Of a DNA stretch of 64,000 nt, positions 50,189 to 62,137 are shown piece after piece. The stretch covers positions 113,106,660-113,170,659 of the forward strand of contig CM019824.1 in NCBI GenBank assembly GCA_009763385.1, given 5' to 3'. The notes below the pieces were generated by a model that had not been told where the DNA came from, made no database searches, and saw only the letters and a list, made by a program, of their open reading frames with translations. Each line of letters starts with the position of its first letter. Position 1 is the first letter of the stretch. This stretch comes from Coix lacryma-jobi var. lacryma-jobi. Taxonomy: Eukaryota > Streptophyta > Magnoliopsida > Poales > Poaceae. A program made the position numbers and the translations under genes.

Positions 50189-51561
50189 GGTGTCCAGCTT
50201 GTTCTTGAGGTGGTTTGGTTTGGGAGCCCATGATTGTTTCTTGGGTGGAGCTCTCGGAGGTTCAACAAAGACCCCATCCTTGGTGTTAGGCTTGAGAGGC
50301 TCTTTGGGTGGAATCTTGGTAAGCTTGGGAGTAGTGGTGGAGTTGGGCTGCTCACATGGGTTAAGACCACTCGACTCTCCAATCTTCCCATGGTGGAAAA
50401 GCCCTCGTCGTCGGCGAAGAAGCAGAGGCCGTTCAGCTTGTCCTCAATCCTCTTCTTCTTCTCGGACTCGTCGTCGCTTGAGGAAGTGGAGTCGTCATCC
50501 GAGTCATCGACATCGCTGAGCGTGGCGAAGAACGCACGCTGCTCAGCCTGGGCCTTCTCCAAGTACTTCGTCTTGATGTACTCCTTGTCGAAGCCGCCCT
50601 TCCGCTTGTGCTTCGTGGGGACGTACTTCTCCTTGTGCTTGCCGGAGTCATACTTGTGCCCATGATCCGCCTTGCCGAAGGTCTGCTTGTTCTTCTTCGG
50701 GCAATTGGCGATGAAGAGGTTGGGGTTCCCGCACTCGAAACATCCCGAGCGTCCTCCTCCGCGGCGACGGTTCATGCGGTTGCTGTGGAACCGCGAGAAC
50801 CGGTTGGCGAGCAACGCCAACTCGTCATCCCCCATGAACTCCAGCTGCTCCTTTGTGACAGAAAGAAGAGAAGAGAGTGCAAAGCCTCCAGAGGGGTTAG
50901 CAGAAGAGCCAGAAACCAAAGCCATCGACGGGCCAGAAGGATTTTCATAAGAAGCCCTCGCCATGGCGTCAATCTCACTGGACTTGAGCTTACTAAAGAG
51001 CTCATCGCACGTGAGGGTCTCATAGTTCGGTGATTCGATGATCGCCTGAACTTTGGAGTCCCACACCGATCGATCAAGAGTATGCAAAAGCTTCAAAGCT
51101 CTCTCATGATCGTCGAAAGGCAACAGCTCCTTGTCAGCCCTCATCCTGTTGACAATCACCTGAAAGCGAGCGAATAAACTTTATATGCTCTCGCCAGGCA
51201 TATGTCGAAAGTTCTCATACTCTCGCTTGAACGACTCGTAGAGACGGGTTTTGACTTGAGTGGTTCCCTCATGGAAACGCATGAGGGTAGCCCAAATCTC
51301 CCGAGCCGTAGCGAGGTGAGAAACGCGATCAAACTCCGTCATGCTCAAGCTTGAGAAAAGAGCATTACGGGCTCGGCTATTGGCATCGTGCTCATTGATC
51401 TGACGCTGAGTCACATGAGCAGCCAAGACCACGTAATCGGCAGAGTTGCAAATATCCCAAATGGAAACACCAATACTCTGCAGATAGGCCGACAAGCATA
51501 TCTTCCAATACGCATAGTTCGTCCCATCGAAAAATGGCGGTTTGCCTACGCCGCGATCCAT
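50143..51561 (-). pseudogene. gag: Composite gag
   Basis: One frame with a stop at 51181-51183 (TAA) after 126 codons. UBN2-type Gag domain (PPFFDGTNYAYWKI; RALKLLHTLDRSVW). The knuckle at 50701-50742 reads CFECGNPNLFIANC: the His is Leu, so zinc binding is probably lost. The acidic segment (DDSDDDSTSSSDDESEKKK) follows, then a deletion of the coiled-coil region after GFSTM and a frame change near 50390. Confidence 0.85.
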
Positions 51562-51611
51562 GTCGCCTTCTGTGGATCTAGAACCAGCTAAGGTGGAAGA
51601 TCCTTAACCTG

Positions 51612-51623
51612 GCTCCGATACCA
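51612..51623 (-). promoter_or_regulatory. Composite primer binding site, variant of tRNA-iMet
   Basis: On the minus strand TGGTATCGGAGC, two bases after the LTR3 end; the same variant as in E4. Confidence 0.85.
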
Positions 51624-51625
51624 AT

Positions 51626-53744
51626 TGAAGGACCGAGAATGCAATATCAAGGCGACTAGAGGGGGGGTGAATGGGAGCTCAAATATCTCTTTCGAAACTT
51701 TGGCCTTTTGTTCCCAAAATCAACCCCAAAAGCTACGAACAAAAACCGTGATGCCCACGACCCTTGGAAGAGGGTGGATGATCTCTAGGATCACAGTGAG
51801 GCACCACAAAGCAAGAACGAACCACACACAAAAAGCACCGGCACAAGTTCGACCCTCAAAAACCAAGTCCCGAGCGTAGATAGATGGCTACGTCGAGAGA
51901 TCCCTAAATACCTATGCTAACAAGTAGCAAAGATACCTAAAGAGGTTCCTTGATCAACTCTAGGGCCAAACGAGAAGTCCGAAAACCAAGCGAAGAAGCC
52001 GGGAGAGCAAACGCACTAAACCGCAACAAGCAGCCGAATCCCAGATTGTCCGGCCTTGGGGTCTCGGACTGTCCGCCCCTACTGCGGACTGTCCGCGAGG
52101 GGATGGCGGACTGTCCGCCGGTCAAAACACCGAAACAACACTGCTCCTGCAAGTCCCCTGGACAGTCCCGGACTGTCCGCGGTTTATACCGGCGGACTGT
52201 CCGCCGGTCAACCGAGACCCAAATAGCAGAGACTCGCGGCCACTGCTCTGGCCAAGTCCCCGACGCGCGGACTGTCCACGGGAGGAACAGCGGACTGTCC
52301 GCGACCTCCCAATGAGGGCGACTTTGGTCGCCCCTCCACAACTCTTCCCAAATCCGAATCAAAACTCAAGCCCACGTTCCCAAACTTGGAGAAGATGATC
52401 ATGAGGTAGTTAGGAGACTATCCCCAAGAAATCATCTGCTCAAATCAACTCAAACACAAGGAAATCGAAAGGGGAGGAGTATGAACGAAAAAGCACCACA
52501 AAAACGAAATCAACCCGATCTACTTGTTCGTGAGGAGTTAGATAAATTCCTTCAGTGGAGATGATCTCCTCACTATAAAGAACAAGTTGATTCAAATGGA
52601 TTTTGCAAAGACGCAGTAGAGAGGGAGATCGAGTGACGGGAAAATCACGGAGAAACGAAGAACGCGAAGAACACGAACAAAACGCGAATCAAATCATCGA
52701 TCTGCAACCGTGTGGCTACCACACGCTACAACAGTGAGATTTCGGTCTCACTTCCTCAAAATCTTCAGTACACAGAGGTATGGTTCTCTGCGGATCTCAG
52801 CTAGCTACAGCAGGGGATTGGGAGAGTAGGAAACCCTAGAAGCAAAGAGCAAATGACTGAGATAGGAAGGGAGGAGGGTGTCTCCCTCTACTTATCCTAA
52901 TTCTAATTCCTACTCTACCCCTCACTAATTACAGAGCGAACCAGCTAAATCCTAGGGTTATTCTAGACCAACTCGTGGTAGGTGGTGATCCGACGGCCAC
53001 GCCCGCACAACTGGTAGCGTTGCCTCGACGCAACCTCACCGATTGCCGCCACGTGCCGCCACCGCTCTGCTTGTCCTTTTCCCGGACGTCGCACCCCCAG
53101 TTTTGTGGCCCAAACCGGGAAACTAGCCTTCACAGCCAACCCTCGGTTTTGAGGCCCAAACCGGGAAACCAGCCGACCATCGCCTGAGTTTTTGTGGCCC
53201 AAACTCAGCAAACCCGCAGCACCCAGGTTTTGAGGCCCAAACCTGGAAACCGTCCTCAGCCCGAGTTTTGTGGCCCAAACTCGGAAACCATCAGCTCCCA
53301 AGTTTTGAGGCCCAAACCTGGAAACCGTCCTCAGCCCGAGTTTTGTGGCCCAAACTCAGAAACCATCAGCGCCCAGGTTTTGAGGCCCAAACCTGGAAAC
53401 CGTCCACTCGGTGGTTTTTCTGTGGCTCATCCACCAAACTGAGCCGTAGAAGGGATGCAGCGCCCGTGCACCCCGTCCACCCGCAAGTCTTCGCTCGTCG
53501 ATGTCCTAGGCTGTCAGCCACCACAGCTGATCCTCAGGCCACCAGTCCCTCAGTCCAAGCCTCACGTCCGCCCTTCACCGCTCCCGGTCCGTCGGCACCG
53601 CACGTCTCTACTTGACCTTCACCTTGCCCTCGATCACTGTCTCCGTGCTCGACACCTGCACAACACAAGCCAAAGAACATGCGCATTATCCCAGTTGACA
53701 ATCACTCATCACTCAGAGACTCGGCATATACCCATGTATCCGCA
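51626..53744 (-). repeat. LTR3 of the composite (2119 bp, 5' LTR of element A)
   Basis: Partner of LTR1, a few percent different by eye. Differs most by a 109-bp segment (52030-52138) absent from LTR1. CGGACTGTCCG motifs lie between 52038 and 52304. Nine hairpins lie at about 53095-53440. Confidence 0.92.
53095..53440 (-). repeat. Hairpin array in LTR3 (9 units)
   Basis: Same order as in LTR1: CCCGGTTT-type (two, somewhat mutated), CTGAGTTT, CCAGGTTT, CCGAGTTT, CCAAGTTT (mutated), CCGAGTTT, CCAGGTTT, GGTGGTT (plus-strand left arms). Confidence 0.85.
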
Positions 53745-53749
53745 AGAAC
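53745..53749 (+). repeat. Target duplication of the minus-strand composite, right (AGAAC)
   Basis: Matches 38078-38082. Confidence 0.93.
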
Positions 53750-54034
53750 CTTGTGTTGCGCGATGTTGCTCTTGTTTCTAACTTGCATTTTAACCTTCTT
53801 TCTGTTTTCGCAACTTTTCGATGATGACTATGAGATTCGTTTTAAGCCGAATCTCAGTCGAATTTTAGATCCTCAGGGCAATCTTGTATGTTTGATTTCG
53901 CCCTTTGGGAAAGTCTTTCGTGCGAATTTCTCAGAGTCATTTGGAATTTCTCGTTGTCTTTTCGCTGGACCTTCCTCCTCTGATCTTTGGAAGTGGCATA
54001 GGAGACTAGGTCACCTGAGCTTTGACTTGCTTGC
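53750..54034 (+). pseudogene. pol: E5 pol piece between the two insertions
   Basis: Continues the protease from 38082 (family words LRDVALVSNLHFNLL), with an extra T in the run at about 53805-53808 that shifts the frame. It then reads DDDYEIRFKPNLSRILDPQG and WHRRLGHLSFDLL of the pre-integrase region. Cut by E6 at 54034. Confidence 0.82.
54030..54034 (+). repeat. Target duplication of E6, left (CTTGC)
   Basis: Repeated at 62133-62137. Confidence 0.94.
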
Positions 54035-55352
54035 TGTTGGTATAAATTAACGCACACTCTACTTTATCCGCAAGCGCACAGATAAGATCTACCGATGTAG
54101 CACTTCACCAGAGTAACTCAGTTTTAATATCGAACCCAAGGGAACGGATAGCGTGGAGTCTTAAGTGTATAACCCCTGAGTAACTAACAAGGACAAAGAA
54201 GCTAAAAGTGTAGAGCGGATCACAAAGGTTATCTAAATCCAACTTAAGAGTGATATGTTTATTATTCTTAATGGGGAAGTTGCCATAAAAGGTCACAACA
54301 GAGTATGATTCTTTTATGCAAATGTATAATCCTACCGAGCCTACACACGGGTAAGTGGACTATAGAAGAATCAACAAGGCTATAAGAGTCACCCTTGCGA
54401 ACTACCACTGCTACCGGCGATATAGGAGGTAAATATAAGTTATCAAGTCTAAGCACCACGCTTATACTATCCAACTACTCTAACTCTAGAGCGACTAGAA
54501 TTAAAGTACTCAAAAGAGAGTCATAAACCTTAAGAATAATAAGAACAATAGCTCAAACTTAAATATAGATGTCGATTACTGAAACAATCGTTGAAGCAAG
54601 TCGATGAAGAACTTGAATCCATAGGTACAAGATGAAGAAGTTGATCCGACAGGCCGGAGCTTCCTCTTGATCTCTTCCTCTCTCTCTCGCTTCTAGTTCT
54701 AGAATAAGACTAGGTTCTAATCCTACTTGAGGGGTATCTAGTCTTCTACTTGAAAGCTAACTCTTGATTACAACTAGATGAACTAGATCTAATTCTAGAT
54801 GAACTAGAAGAGATTCATCTAGAGGGACCTCTACTTCTACATTGGAACCCTAGTTTCTGATGTGGAGATGAATAATGAAGAGGGAGATGCCTGGAGAGGG
54901 GGGTCTGGGGCTGCTTATATAGCCCTGAGGGATCAACCGCGGCCGTTGGATCAAACCGACTTCACGTAGGGCTGAGATGCATCCTAGAGGTCGGTGGAGG
55001 TAGCTTGCAGAAGACGGAAGCCAGCGGGTCAGGGGGGAGACCGACCGGTCTAAGGGTGGGACCGGTCGGTCCCACCTGGCGGCCTCTCGAGGTGTCCCGC
55101 CTCGTGGTGTCCTTTGGTGTCCTCTAGAACCTTCTGGAATATTCCTGACGTGCCGGTTGCGTTATCTCGTGTCGGTTTCCTTCTAGGGGAAGCAATCAGC
55201 GCTGGTTTCCTGGTTTAGTCCCTGCAGAATCACAATTCACCAAAACTTTTGGAATATTGTCAATTAAAACCCTAAACCTTTGTTGGTGATTGAATTCATG
55301 CCCTTTTCATATTTATTTATCCTCTAATTTTGATAGATAACCAGCATCAACA
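54035..55352 (-). repeat. E6 3' LTR
   Basis: On the minus strand it starts TGTTGATGCTGG and ends TATACCAACA. Contains a TATA box (54914-54923) and GACCGACCGGTC / GGGACCGGTCGGTCCC palindromes (about 55039-55075). Confidence 0.94.
54914..54923 (-). promoter_or_regulatory. E6 LTR TATA box
   Basis: GCTATATAAG on the minus strand; the copy in the other LTR is at 61694-61703 and would drive the element. Confidence 0.65.
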
Positions 55353-55366
55353 AGTTCCCCCAAGCT
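55353..55366 (-). promoter_or_regulatory. E6 polypurine tract
   Basis: On the minus strand AGCTTGGGGGAACT abuts the 3' LTR. Confidence 0.8.
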
Positions 55367-57656
55367 TACCCTTTGCTAGTCCCTTGGCAAAACCAAAACT
55401 TATCAATGGATCAAGAGTTGATACTATATCTTCACTTCCAACAAGTATACCTGCTGTTAAACAAAAATTCTCTGAAACATATCATGTTATTCTTCATGGG
55501 GCATATTACTCTTACCTTAGGTATTGAATAATTGAGAGATTGAACGTTCAAATCAAGCACTATGTCTCTAGTTCTTTCACTTCACCTTTATCCTGGAGTT
55601 TTAATTGATTTTCAAAAGCATTAATACATATGTTGTCAAATTAAACAATGGATCCAAAGAGAAAGTCAACCAACCATTGAATCAAGAAGTGCATGTGTAT
55701 GGAAAAATGGAGTCGGATGCTCTTTTGAATACATTCACTTTCTTCTATCTATCAGAGACGTATGGCTATCAGGCTAATTCTACTGTCGGGCACGTGCCCA
55801 TTTTTTTTCTCTGACATTTTTTTTTCTTTTTTCTTTGGAGGTTTGGACACTTGTCCCTTTTTATTTCCTCGGATCTTTCCTTCTTTTTTTTTCTTTTCTC
55901 TTTTTTTTCTCTTTTTTTAATAGCCACATGCTTCCAACAAACTTATAAGAGGGTAGCAACAGATAATTATGAGCATTTATGCGGAAGATGGATGAAATGT
56001 GTAAGTGATCTCAATTCAATGGTATGATAAACTACTCATAGGATCAACAAAGCTTAATTTAACTCAATGCAATTATTAGTCATGTTTATATTTAGAAATC
56101 TCCGGAACTTTAGTGTTGTTTAGAACAAGATAATAGCAGCTCAGATCATCACATGTCATATCCCAATTACCTAGATCTTAGATTAAGTATTTGCCAACCA
56201 TGCATTTAATTTTATTTTAAGGCATCATTATTAATTAGTAGAACTCATGCTTTGAAGGCTAGGTACTTGAAAGAAATTAGATAGAGCAACTATTCATCAT
56301 TTCCATGCAAAAAAATAGAGAGAGAGGGTTCTTCTGTGACCATCAACTTCTTAAAACAAACTAGACAAACTATTTTATTTATTTAATCTAACACACTTTA
56401 AGATATAAAAACTAATAATAATAATAGTAGTAATTATAAAGACATACCTGAATCGCGAAGATAACGGGGGTGCATCTCCCCCAAGTTGGTTCCTTTAATA
56501 GGGTTGAGCCTTCATGTGCCCATATATTTTTGTCTCTTTTTTTTTAATGGTGAGCCTTCATGTGCCCACATAATTTTGTTCTTTTCTTTTTAAGTGTGAG
56601 CCTTCATGTGCTCACATATTTTTGGTGTTTTGAATTTGTTTATAGAATGAAAAACTTAAGATACTTACGGGGATACATGGGGGGTGCCTTCCCCCAAGCT
56701 GAATGTTGACGTAGTCGTTCGATCTTGCAATGTAGCGGACTGGCAGTGGATATGTCCTTCCTTGATTAGAGCTTTGATTGATGTTGATGTTTGTTGAGAC
56801 AGTGCTCCAACAGTGGATGGAGCATTCACTTGCTTGTCAGCTTTTCTTGGCCTTTTAAATCCTATGAAACTCAAATAGACAACAAAACTTGTGGAACAGA
56901 TTAAGCATTAACGGTTGGCCACTTAAGCCTTAGCTGTCTAGAATTTCAGTAAGATCTCTTTCTCAATATTTTTGTATTTTATATTTTTATGATGCAAGAG
57001 AAAAAATGCAACATGATGAATGTATGCATATTTATTTTTATTATTTTTATGCCACCACGCTGAATATCCTTGTGGGTTTTTGCACACCATAGAATTATTC
57101 ACATGGGGCTTTATAGTTTGTAGTGTAACAATATGCAATATTTTTATTTTCTTTTCTAATGCAATGCAGAAATTAAAATGTTTGTGAATTAAGTATGATG
57201 ATGCAATGGTTAAATATGATGATGCAATAAATGACTAAGAATTAAATATGAGAAATATGCAGAAAAGTAAATATGAGGATAACTACGGGTTTTTACCTTT
57301 TGGCGAAGGTTCGGATATTTAGGTCTGACAAACCGGACCTTCCCTTGGTTCAGATCTTCCAAGGTATGTGAAACGTTTGGAAAGTTGTTATTGATTGTAC
57401 CTCTTAGGTGCAGACATTTTCTTCCATACTTTCTTGGTCTAGGTCTTCACTTCCTGTGGTTTACTGTTTTGAGGTTTCTCTCCTTTTTTTCTAGGACAGT
57501 GCCGATAGCTTCTTCTTGGTGATTGGCCTCTTTATTATTGATAGTTTGTCTTCTTTGGCGTTGAGAGCGGTGTCTTTCACTTCTATTCTTCTTGGGTGCT
57601 TCATTGGGCATGTAGTTGATAAAGTAGAATCGTACCCCTTTTTTTTAGGAAAGTGA
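55367..57656 (-). other. E6 3' half, non-coding
   Basis: No supported ORF. Long T-rich (plus-strand) runs at 55800-55920. The hairpin triplet lies at 56505-56614. Two internal copies of the polypurine tract lie at 56478-56486 and 56691-56700, each facing a complementary run (56466-56470 and 56679-56684). Confidence 0.7.
56505..56614 (-). repeat. Hairpin triplet in E6 (loop ACATGAAG)
   Basis: On the minus strand, copies at 56614-56597 (TGAGC/GCTCA), 56568-56551 and 56522-56505 (both TGGGC/GCTCA, one G-U pair in RNA) share the loop ACATGAAG. The first stem extends to 7 bp. Spacers are A-rich, as in E3. Confidence 0.87.
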
Positions 57657-57810
57657 AAATGGATTTCCTCTTGTAGATTATTGTACTTGTAGCGTAGAGG
57701 AATCGTCTTCCTAGGATGAGGTGGACATCATCGTCTTCTCATGTCGAGGATCAAGAAGTCTATGGAGACTTTATGACCTCTAATTCTGACTACGACGTCT
57801 TCCATCATTC
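57657..57810 (-). pseudogene. E6 protease remnant
   Basis: Minus strand reads EDVVVRIRGHKVSIDFLILDM and then, after a frame shift, DVHLILGRRFLYAT. These are the C-terminal words of an Athila/Tat retropepsin (the ILGRPFL motif is typical). The active-site DTG/DSG part is not recognisable upstream. Confidence 0.65.
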
Positions 57811-60788
57811 CTTCTTGTTTATGCCTCTTGATATGGTGTCACTCATGTCATTTTTGTTTGCCCAGCAGTTTGAAGTGAAACGTTAATTGTGGACGCTGGT
57901 AGCATCATGCTCAGTGTGCATGTTCTTGTAGATCTAGGACCTCCACTCTGTAGAATTTGGGAGTGAAAAACTTCTCCATGTTTTGCTCAAGAGTGTGGCC
58001 TGCTCATAAAGACAAGGTAGAGATCAAGTGCATGGGCTCTGTTGGTGGAAAAACACCAACAGAACCAGAAGTTTTGTTTATTCTCCTCTAACCTTAGGCA
58101 CATTGCACATGACAAACTTGTTGTTTATGTGTTCTATTCAATCATGAGTGATATGATCAGATGATGAGCATAAAAGTAGCATCTTAGAATATTTAACAAA
58201 TCAAATTACTTAACCCAAGGAAGGATAATCTATGCATAAAGTGTCGATTTTTTCATAATTGAGATATATCGTCTTCCAAAGGTTAGATGCACAACATTTT
58301 AGCTCATTTAGTTAAGACAGTGAGATTCAAGAGAGTAAAGCTAGGAACAAAGATCAAAGGACTGAACATGTTGAGTTGATTAGGTTGGATCAAGTGAGGT
58401 GCAACTTAAACATGTTTAGTTCTTTATACTAGAATCAAGAAGAAGCTTTTATAGTGATGGTTACTTACCTAGAAATGTTACTTTGTCATTGGAGAGTGAT
58501 TGTGCTGAACCACCTTTTGGAAGCTCCCCTTGTTTAGTTGGTTTGTCTTCTCTTGCTTGTCTCACATTGTTCTTGAGAGGAGGAAGATCACAGTGGAATC
58601 ATCTTTAGAGGTATTGACCTTCCTTCCCTTGTGTTGACTTATCAGTGAAGGCGCATTGTTCCTCGAGTATGCTGACTAGGATCCTCTCGCTTTCTTGTAT
58701 CAATTTTGTACTATGAGGATGTAGGGACAGTTCCGCATTCTTCTCTTGTCAACCTTTCTTATTTTTTCTTTTAATTATTGGGTTGATAAGAGACTTGAAA
58801 TTAGAGCTGCTACTCGAGTGCCTCCATGAGAGTCTTTTGTCTTGTAATGTCACAACTAAGACTTGTCCTCTCAACAATGTCTAGATGATGGAGATCTTAT
58901 CGGCTGTTCTTCTTGATTTACTGGCTCAGGTATTATCTCTCCATCTTCTAACTCTTGTGGTGCAGTGGCTTCATCCTTCATGATGCCCTCCTCAATTCTT
59001 GGCATTTGGCTGCTCATAAGTAATGTAGATGTTGAAGATGTAGCGAAAGATCCAAAAGTTGACTTTTCTAGGTCCGGCAAAGATAATAACATTGATGGTG
59101 CTCAAGAACGATCTTCCAAGAATGAGTGGTGGATCATATTCTTCTTCTTGACTGGGACAACTTCTAGTGGTTTGTACTGATCAAAGTGGTGAGTAGGAGA
59201 TCAATATGTCTTGCAGTTGGGTTTCTCCTTCCTCCCTTTGATTGTGAAACACATCTAGACAACGATATTGTCTCTCCCAGGTTGGCTTGTGATGTAGATG
59301 GACTCCCAACAACTTGTTCATGTGTTTGACTTGTAGATCTTGCTATTGTTGCAGTGGTACCATCTTGTCTCCTAAGCTAGGTCTTGATTAGAAAAGAGGA
59401 TAACTTCCTACTTCTTGTCTTGATGTCTTGGGTAATGATGGTTGCAGGCATAGGTTGTCTCATATGAGGTAAGTTGCATCCTGTTTGTCATCAGCGCCCA
59501 AGCAAGACTCAAAGCTAGGCTAGCACCATTTGTGATCTGAGAATAGGTTTGTGTGTCTATGGTTTGAGTTTTGGATCTCCAATGTTCAGACCAAACCATG
59601 GATGAACAAAATCTCTCTCCTGCATAACATTAGTGGATATATACCCGAAGGATTGCAAGAATTTGAAACATGGGATGTTATCCATAACTTATGTATTTTG
59701 CATCTATGCTAATAAAAAGATGTTTTTTTAGGATTATTTTAGCATAGACTAGTATGTGTTGGCTGCACTTTAACATGACTCAAAGCAAAAGATAGCTTGC
59801 AGTAGAACACAAAATAAATAAACTTCGATACTCATAGTTCTTTCATCCATGATGAACGAGCTGAGTCTTCATTGTGCAAAGTTATTGAAGTTCATGTGTC
59901 TCTTCATCTCCAGTGTGAGCTCATCTCCGGACTTTCCCAAATTGATATTGAAAGTTTCCCTGCAGGGCTTAGTCCAACAAAATATCCAAAATCTACTATA
60001 GCATACTATCAGTTCAGAAATCAACCTAGACACCACGTCTAATTCGATCTAGGAAGGCATTTTAACCTAAGCACCATACTTAATCTAAAATCCTTTAGAG
60101 GTAAAATCAGCACACCTTTTAGCTCAAGAATCAAACCAGACACCATGTCTTACTTTAATTCATGAAAACAGTTAAACTAAGCTCCATGCCTAATTTAAAA
60201 GGTATATGATAATACTTCAAAACCAAAGAATAATCTATAGCAAATAAAGATAACATGAAAACATTGTAGAGATTTATTCAGATGGTGATGAAAGAGTATG
60301 ATTAGTATACGAGCATATCCTAAAGGTAGGGACAACCAACATAGCAACATGGCAAGAAATATTCTTAGAAAGCCTATTCCCCAAGCTTGGATTTTGCACA
60401 AATCAAGATTGGATGAATGTAATTCAATGTTGCATGATGATTGATGGGACATACCTTGTTTTTGTTGTTCCTTCGTTCTTTTCTGCTCCAGATCTGGAAA
60501 GGTTTGTGACAAGAATACCCGAAGGAATATTTTTATAGTTATATTTCTATGCTCATTACAAGGACAGTGCAGCAGAAAGGTAGGCATAGCTCATAACTAG
60601 GTATTATGATGGGGTATAAGGATTCTACTAGTTATAGCTTGCTCATGGGGTGGTGATAGATAAGAGTGGAATTCAAAAACAACATTCATAAGAATGAAAA
60701 CAAAAATAATGAAAAGGCTAGGACAAAAAAGGAAAAAGATAAAAGTATGATTACAAGGTTATACTTAAGACGTAAGATGATCTACCGT
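57811..60788 (-). other. E6 5' half, gag-region relic
   Basis: Where Gag should lie there are only short frames. 58871-59092 (minus) has an acidic stretch (APQELEDGEIIPEPVNQEEQ) that may be a relic. I cannot identify a capsid domain or knuckle. A further polypurine-like AAGCTTGGGG lies at about 60379-60388. Confidence 0.5.
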
Positions 60789-60806
60789 TCCCCGGCAACG
60801 GCGCCA
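60789..60806 (-). promoter_or_regulatory. E6 primer binding site (tRNA-Asp)
   Basis: On the minus strand TGGCGCCGTTGCCGGGGA, identical to the E3-type site at 26765-26782, eight bases after the LTR end. Confidence 0.92.
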
Positions 60807-60814
60807 AAAATGCT

Positions 60815-62132
60815 TGTTGGTATAAATTAACGCACACTCTACTTTATCCGCAAGCGCACAGATAAGATCTACCGATGTAGCACTTCACCAGAGTAACCCA
60901 GTTTTAATATCGAACCCAAGGGAACGGATAGCGTGGAGTCTTAACTGTATAACCCCTGAGTAACTAACAAGGACGGAGATGCTAAAAGTATAGAGGGGAT
61001 CACAAAGGTTATCTAAATCCAACTTAAGAGTGATATGTTTATTATTCTTAATGGGGAAGTTGCCATAAAAGGTCACAACAGAGTATGATTCTTTTATGCA
61101 AATGTATAATCCTACCGAGCCTACACACGGGTAAGTGGACTATAGAAGAATCAACAAGGCTATAAGAGTCACCCTTGCGAACTACCACTACTACCGGCGA
61201 TATAGGAGGTAAATATAAGTTATCAAGTCTAAGCACCACGCTTATACTATCCAACTACTCTAACTCTAGAGCGACTAGAATTAAAGTACTCAAAAGAGAG
61301 TCATAAACCTTAAGAATAATAAGAACAATAGCTCAAACTTAAATATAGATGTCGATTACCGAAACAATCGTTGAAGCAAGTCGATGAAGAACTTGAATCC
61401 ACAGGTACAAGATGAAGAAGTTGATCCGATAGGCCGGAGCTTCCTCTTGATCTCTTCCTCTCTCTCTCGCTTCTAGTTCTAGAATAAGACTAGGTTCTAA
61501 TCCTACTTGAGGGGTATCTAGTCTTCTACTTGAAAGCTAACTCTTGATTACAACTAGATGAACTAGATCTAATTCTAGATGAACTAGAAGAGATTCATCT
61601 AGAGGGACCTCTACTTCTACATTGGAACCCTAGTTTCTGATGTGGAGATGAATAATGAAGAGGGAGATGCCTGGAGAGGGGGGTCTGGGGCTGCTTATAT
61701 AGCCCTGAGGGATCAACCGCGGCCGTTGGATCAAACCAACTTCACGTAGGGCTGAGCTGCATCCTAGAGGTCGATGGAGGTAGCTTGCAGAAGACGAAAG
61801 CCAGCGGGCCTGGGGGGAGACCGACCGCTCTAAGGGTGGGACCTATCGGTCCCACCTGGCGGCCTCTCGAGGTGTCCCGCCTCGTGGTGTCCTTTGGTGT
61901 CCTCTAGAACCTTCTGGAATATTCCTGACGTGCCGGTTGCGTTATCTCGCGTCGGTTTCCTTCTAGGGGAAGCAATCAGTGCTGGTTTCCTGGTTTAGTC
62001 CCTGCAGAATCACAATTCACCAAAACTTGTGGAATATTGTCAATTAAAACCCTAAACCTTTGTTGGTGATTGAATTCATGCCCTTTTTATATTTATTTAT
62101 CCTCTAATTTTGATAGATAACCAGCGTCAACA
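60815..62132 (-). repeat. E6 5' LTR
   Basis: Same length as the 3' LTR. Several differences fall in the GACCGGTC palindromes (for example GACCGCTC and GACCTATC here). Confidence 0.94.
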
Positions 62133-62137
62133 CTTGC
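62133..62137 (+). repeat. Target duplication of E6, right (CTTGC)
   Basis: Matches 54030-54034; E5 pol reading resumes (ARLSSLGLIRGLPKL). Confidence 0.94.

Larger units (their letters stand above)
38083..53744 (-). mobile_element. Minus-strand SIRE-like composite with three LTRs
   Basis: Read on the minus strand: LTR3 (53744-51626), primer site, gag and pol (51561-46411), 3' UTR, polypurine tract, LTR2 (44274-42438), then the tail of a second pol (42437-41686), a second 3' UTR and polypurine tract, and LTR1 (40096-38083). LTR1 and LTR3 are the same subfamily and are flanked by AGAAC. LTR2 is a different subfamily and starts inside pol. The simplest account is that element B inserted in the pol of element A in the same orientation, and recombination between the two gag-pol regions then removed the B 5' LTR. 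Confidence 0.85.
54035..62132 (-). mobile_element. E6: non-autonomous Athila/Tat-like element
   Basis: LTRs of 1318 bp each (54035-55352 and 60815-62132) with about 25 differences counted by eye (near 1.9%), and a perfect CTTGC target duplication. The tRNA-Asp primer site next to the right LTR and the polypurine tract next to the left LTR put it on the minus strand. The 5.46 kb internal region has no intact Gag or Pol, only a shifted protease remnant (57657-57810) and a hairpin triplet. It must move with the help of other elements. Confidence 0.92.

Noticed and set aside
55800..55925. T-rich runs as a poly(A) tail of a retrogene or LINE
   Set aside because: Several separate T-runs with mixed sequence, no target duplication around them, and inside E6 internal sequence.
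60195..60587. 130-codon minus-strand ORF in E6 as a gene
   Set aside because: No recognisable domain, AT-rich, hydrophobic by composition, and lying in a non-coding element.
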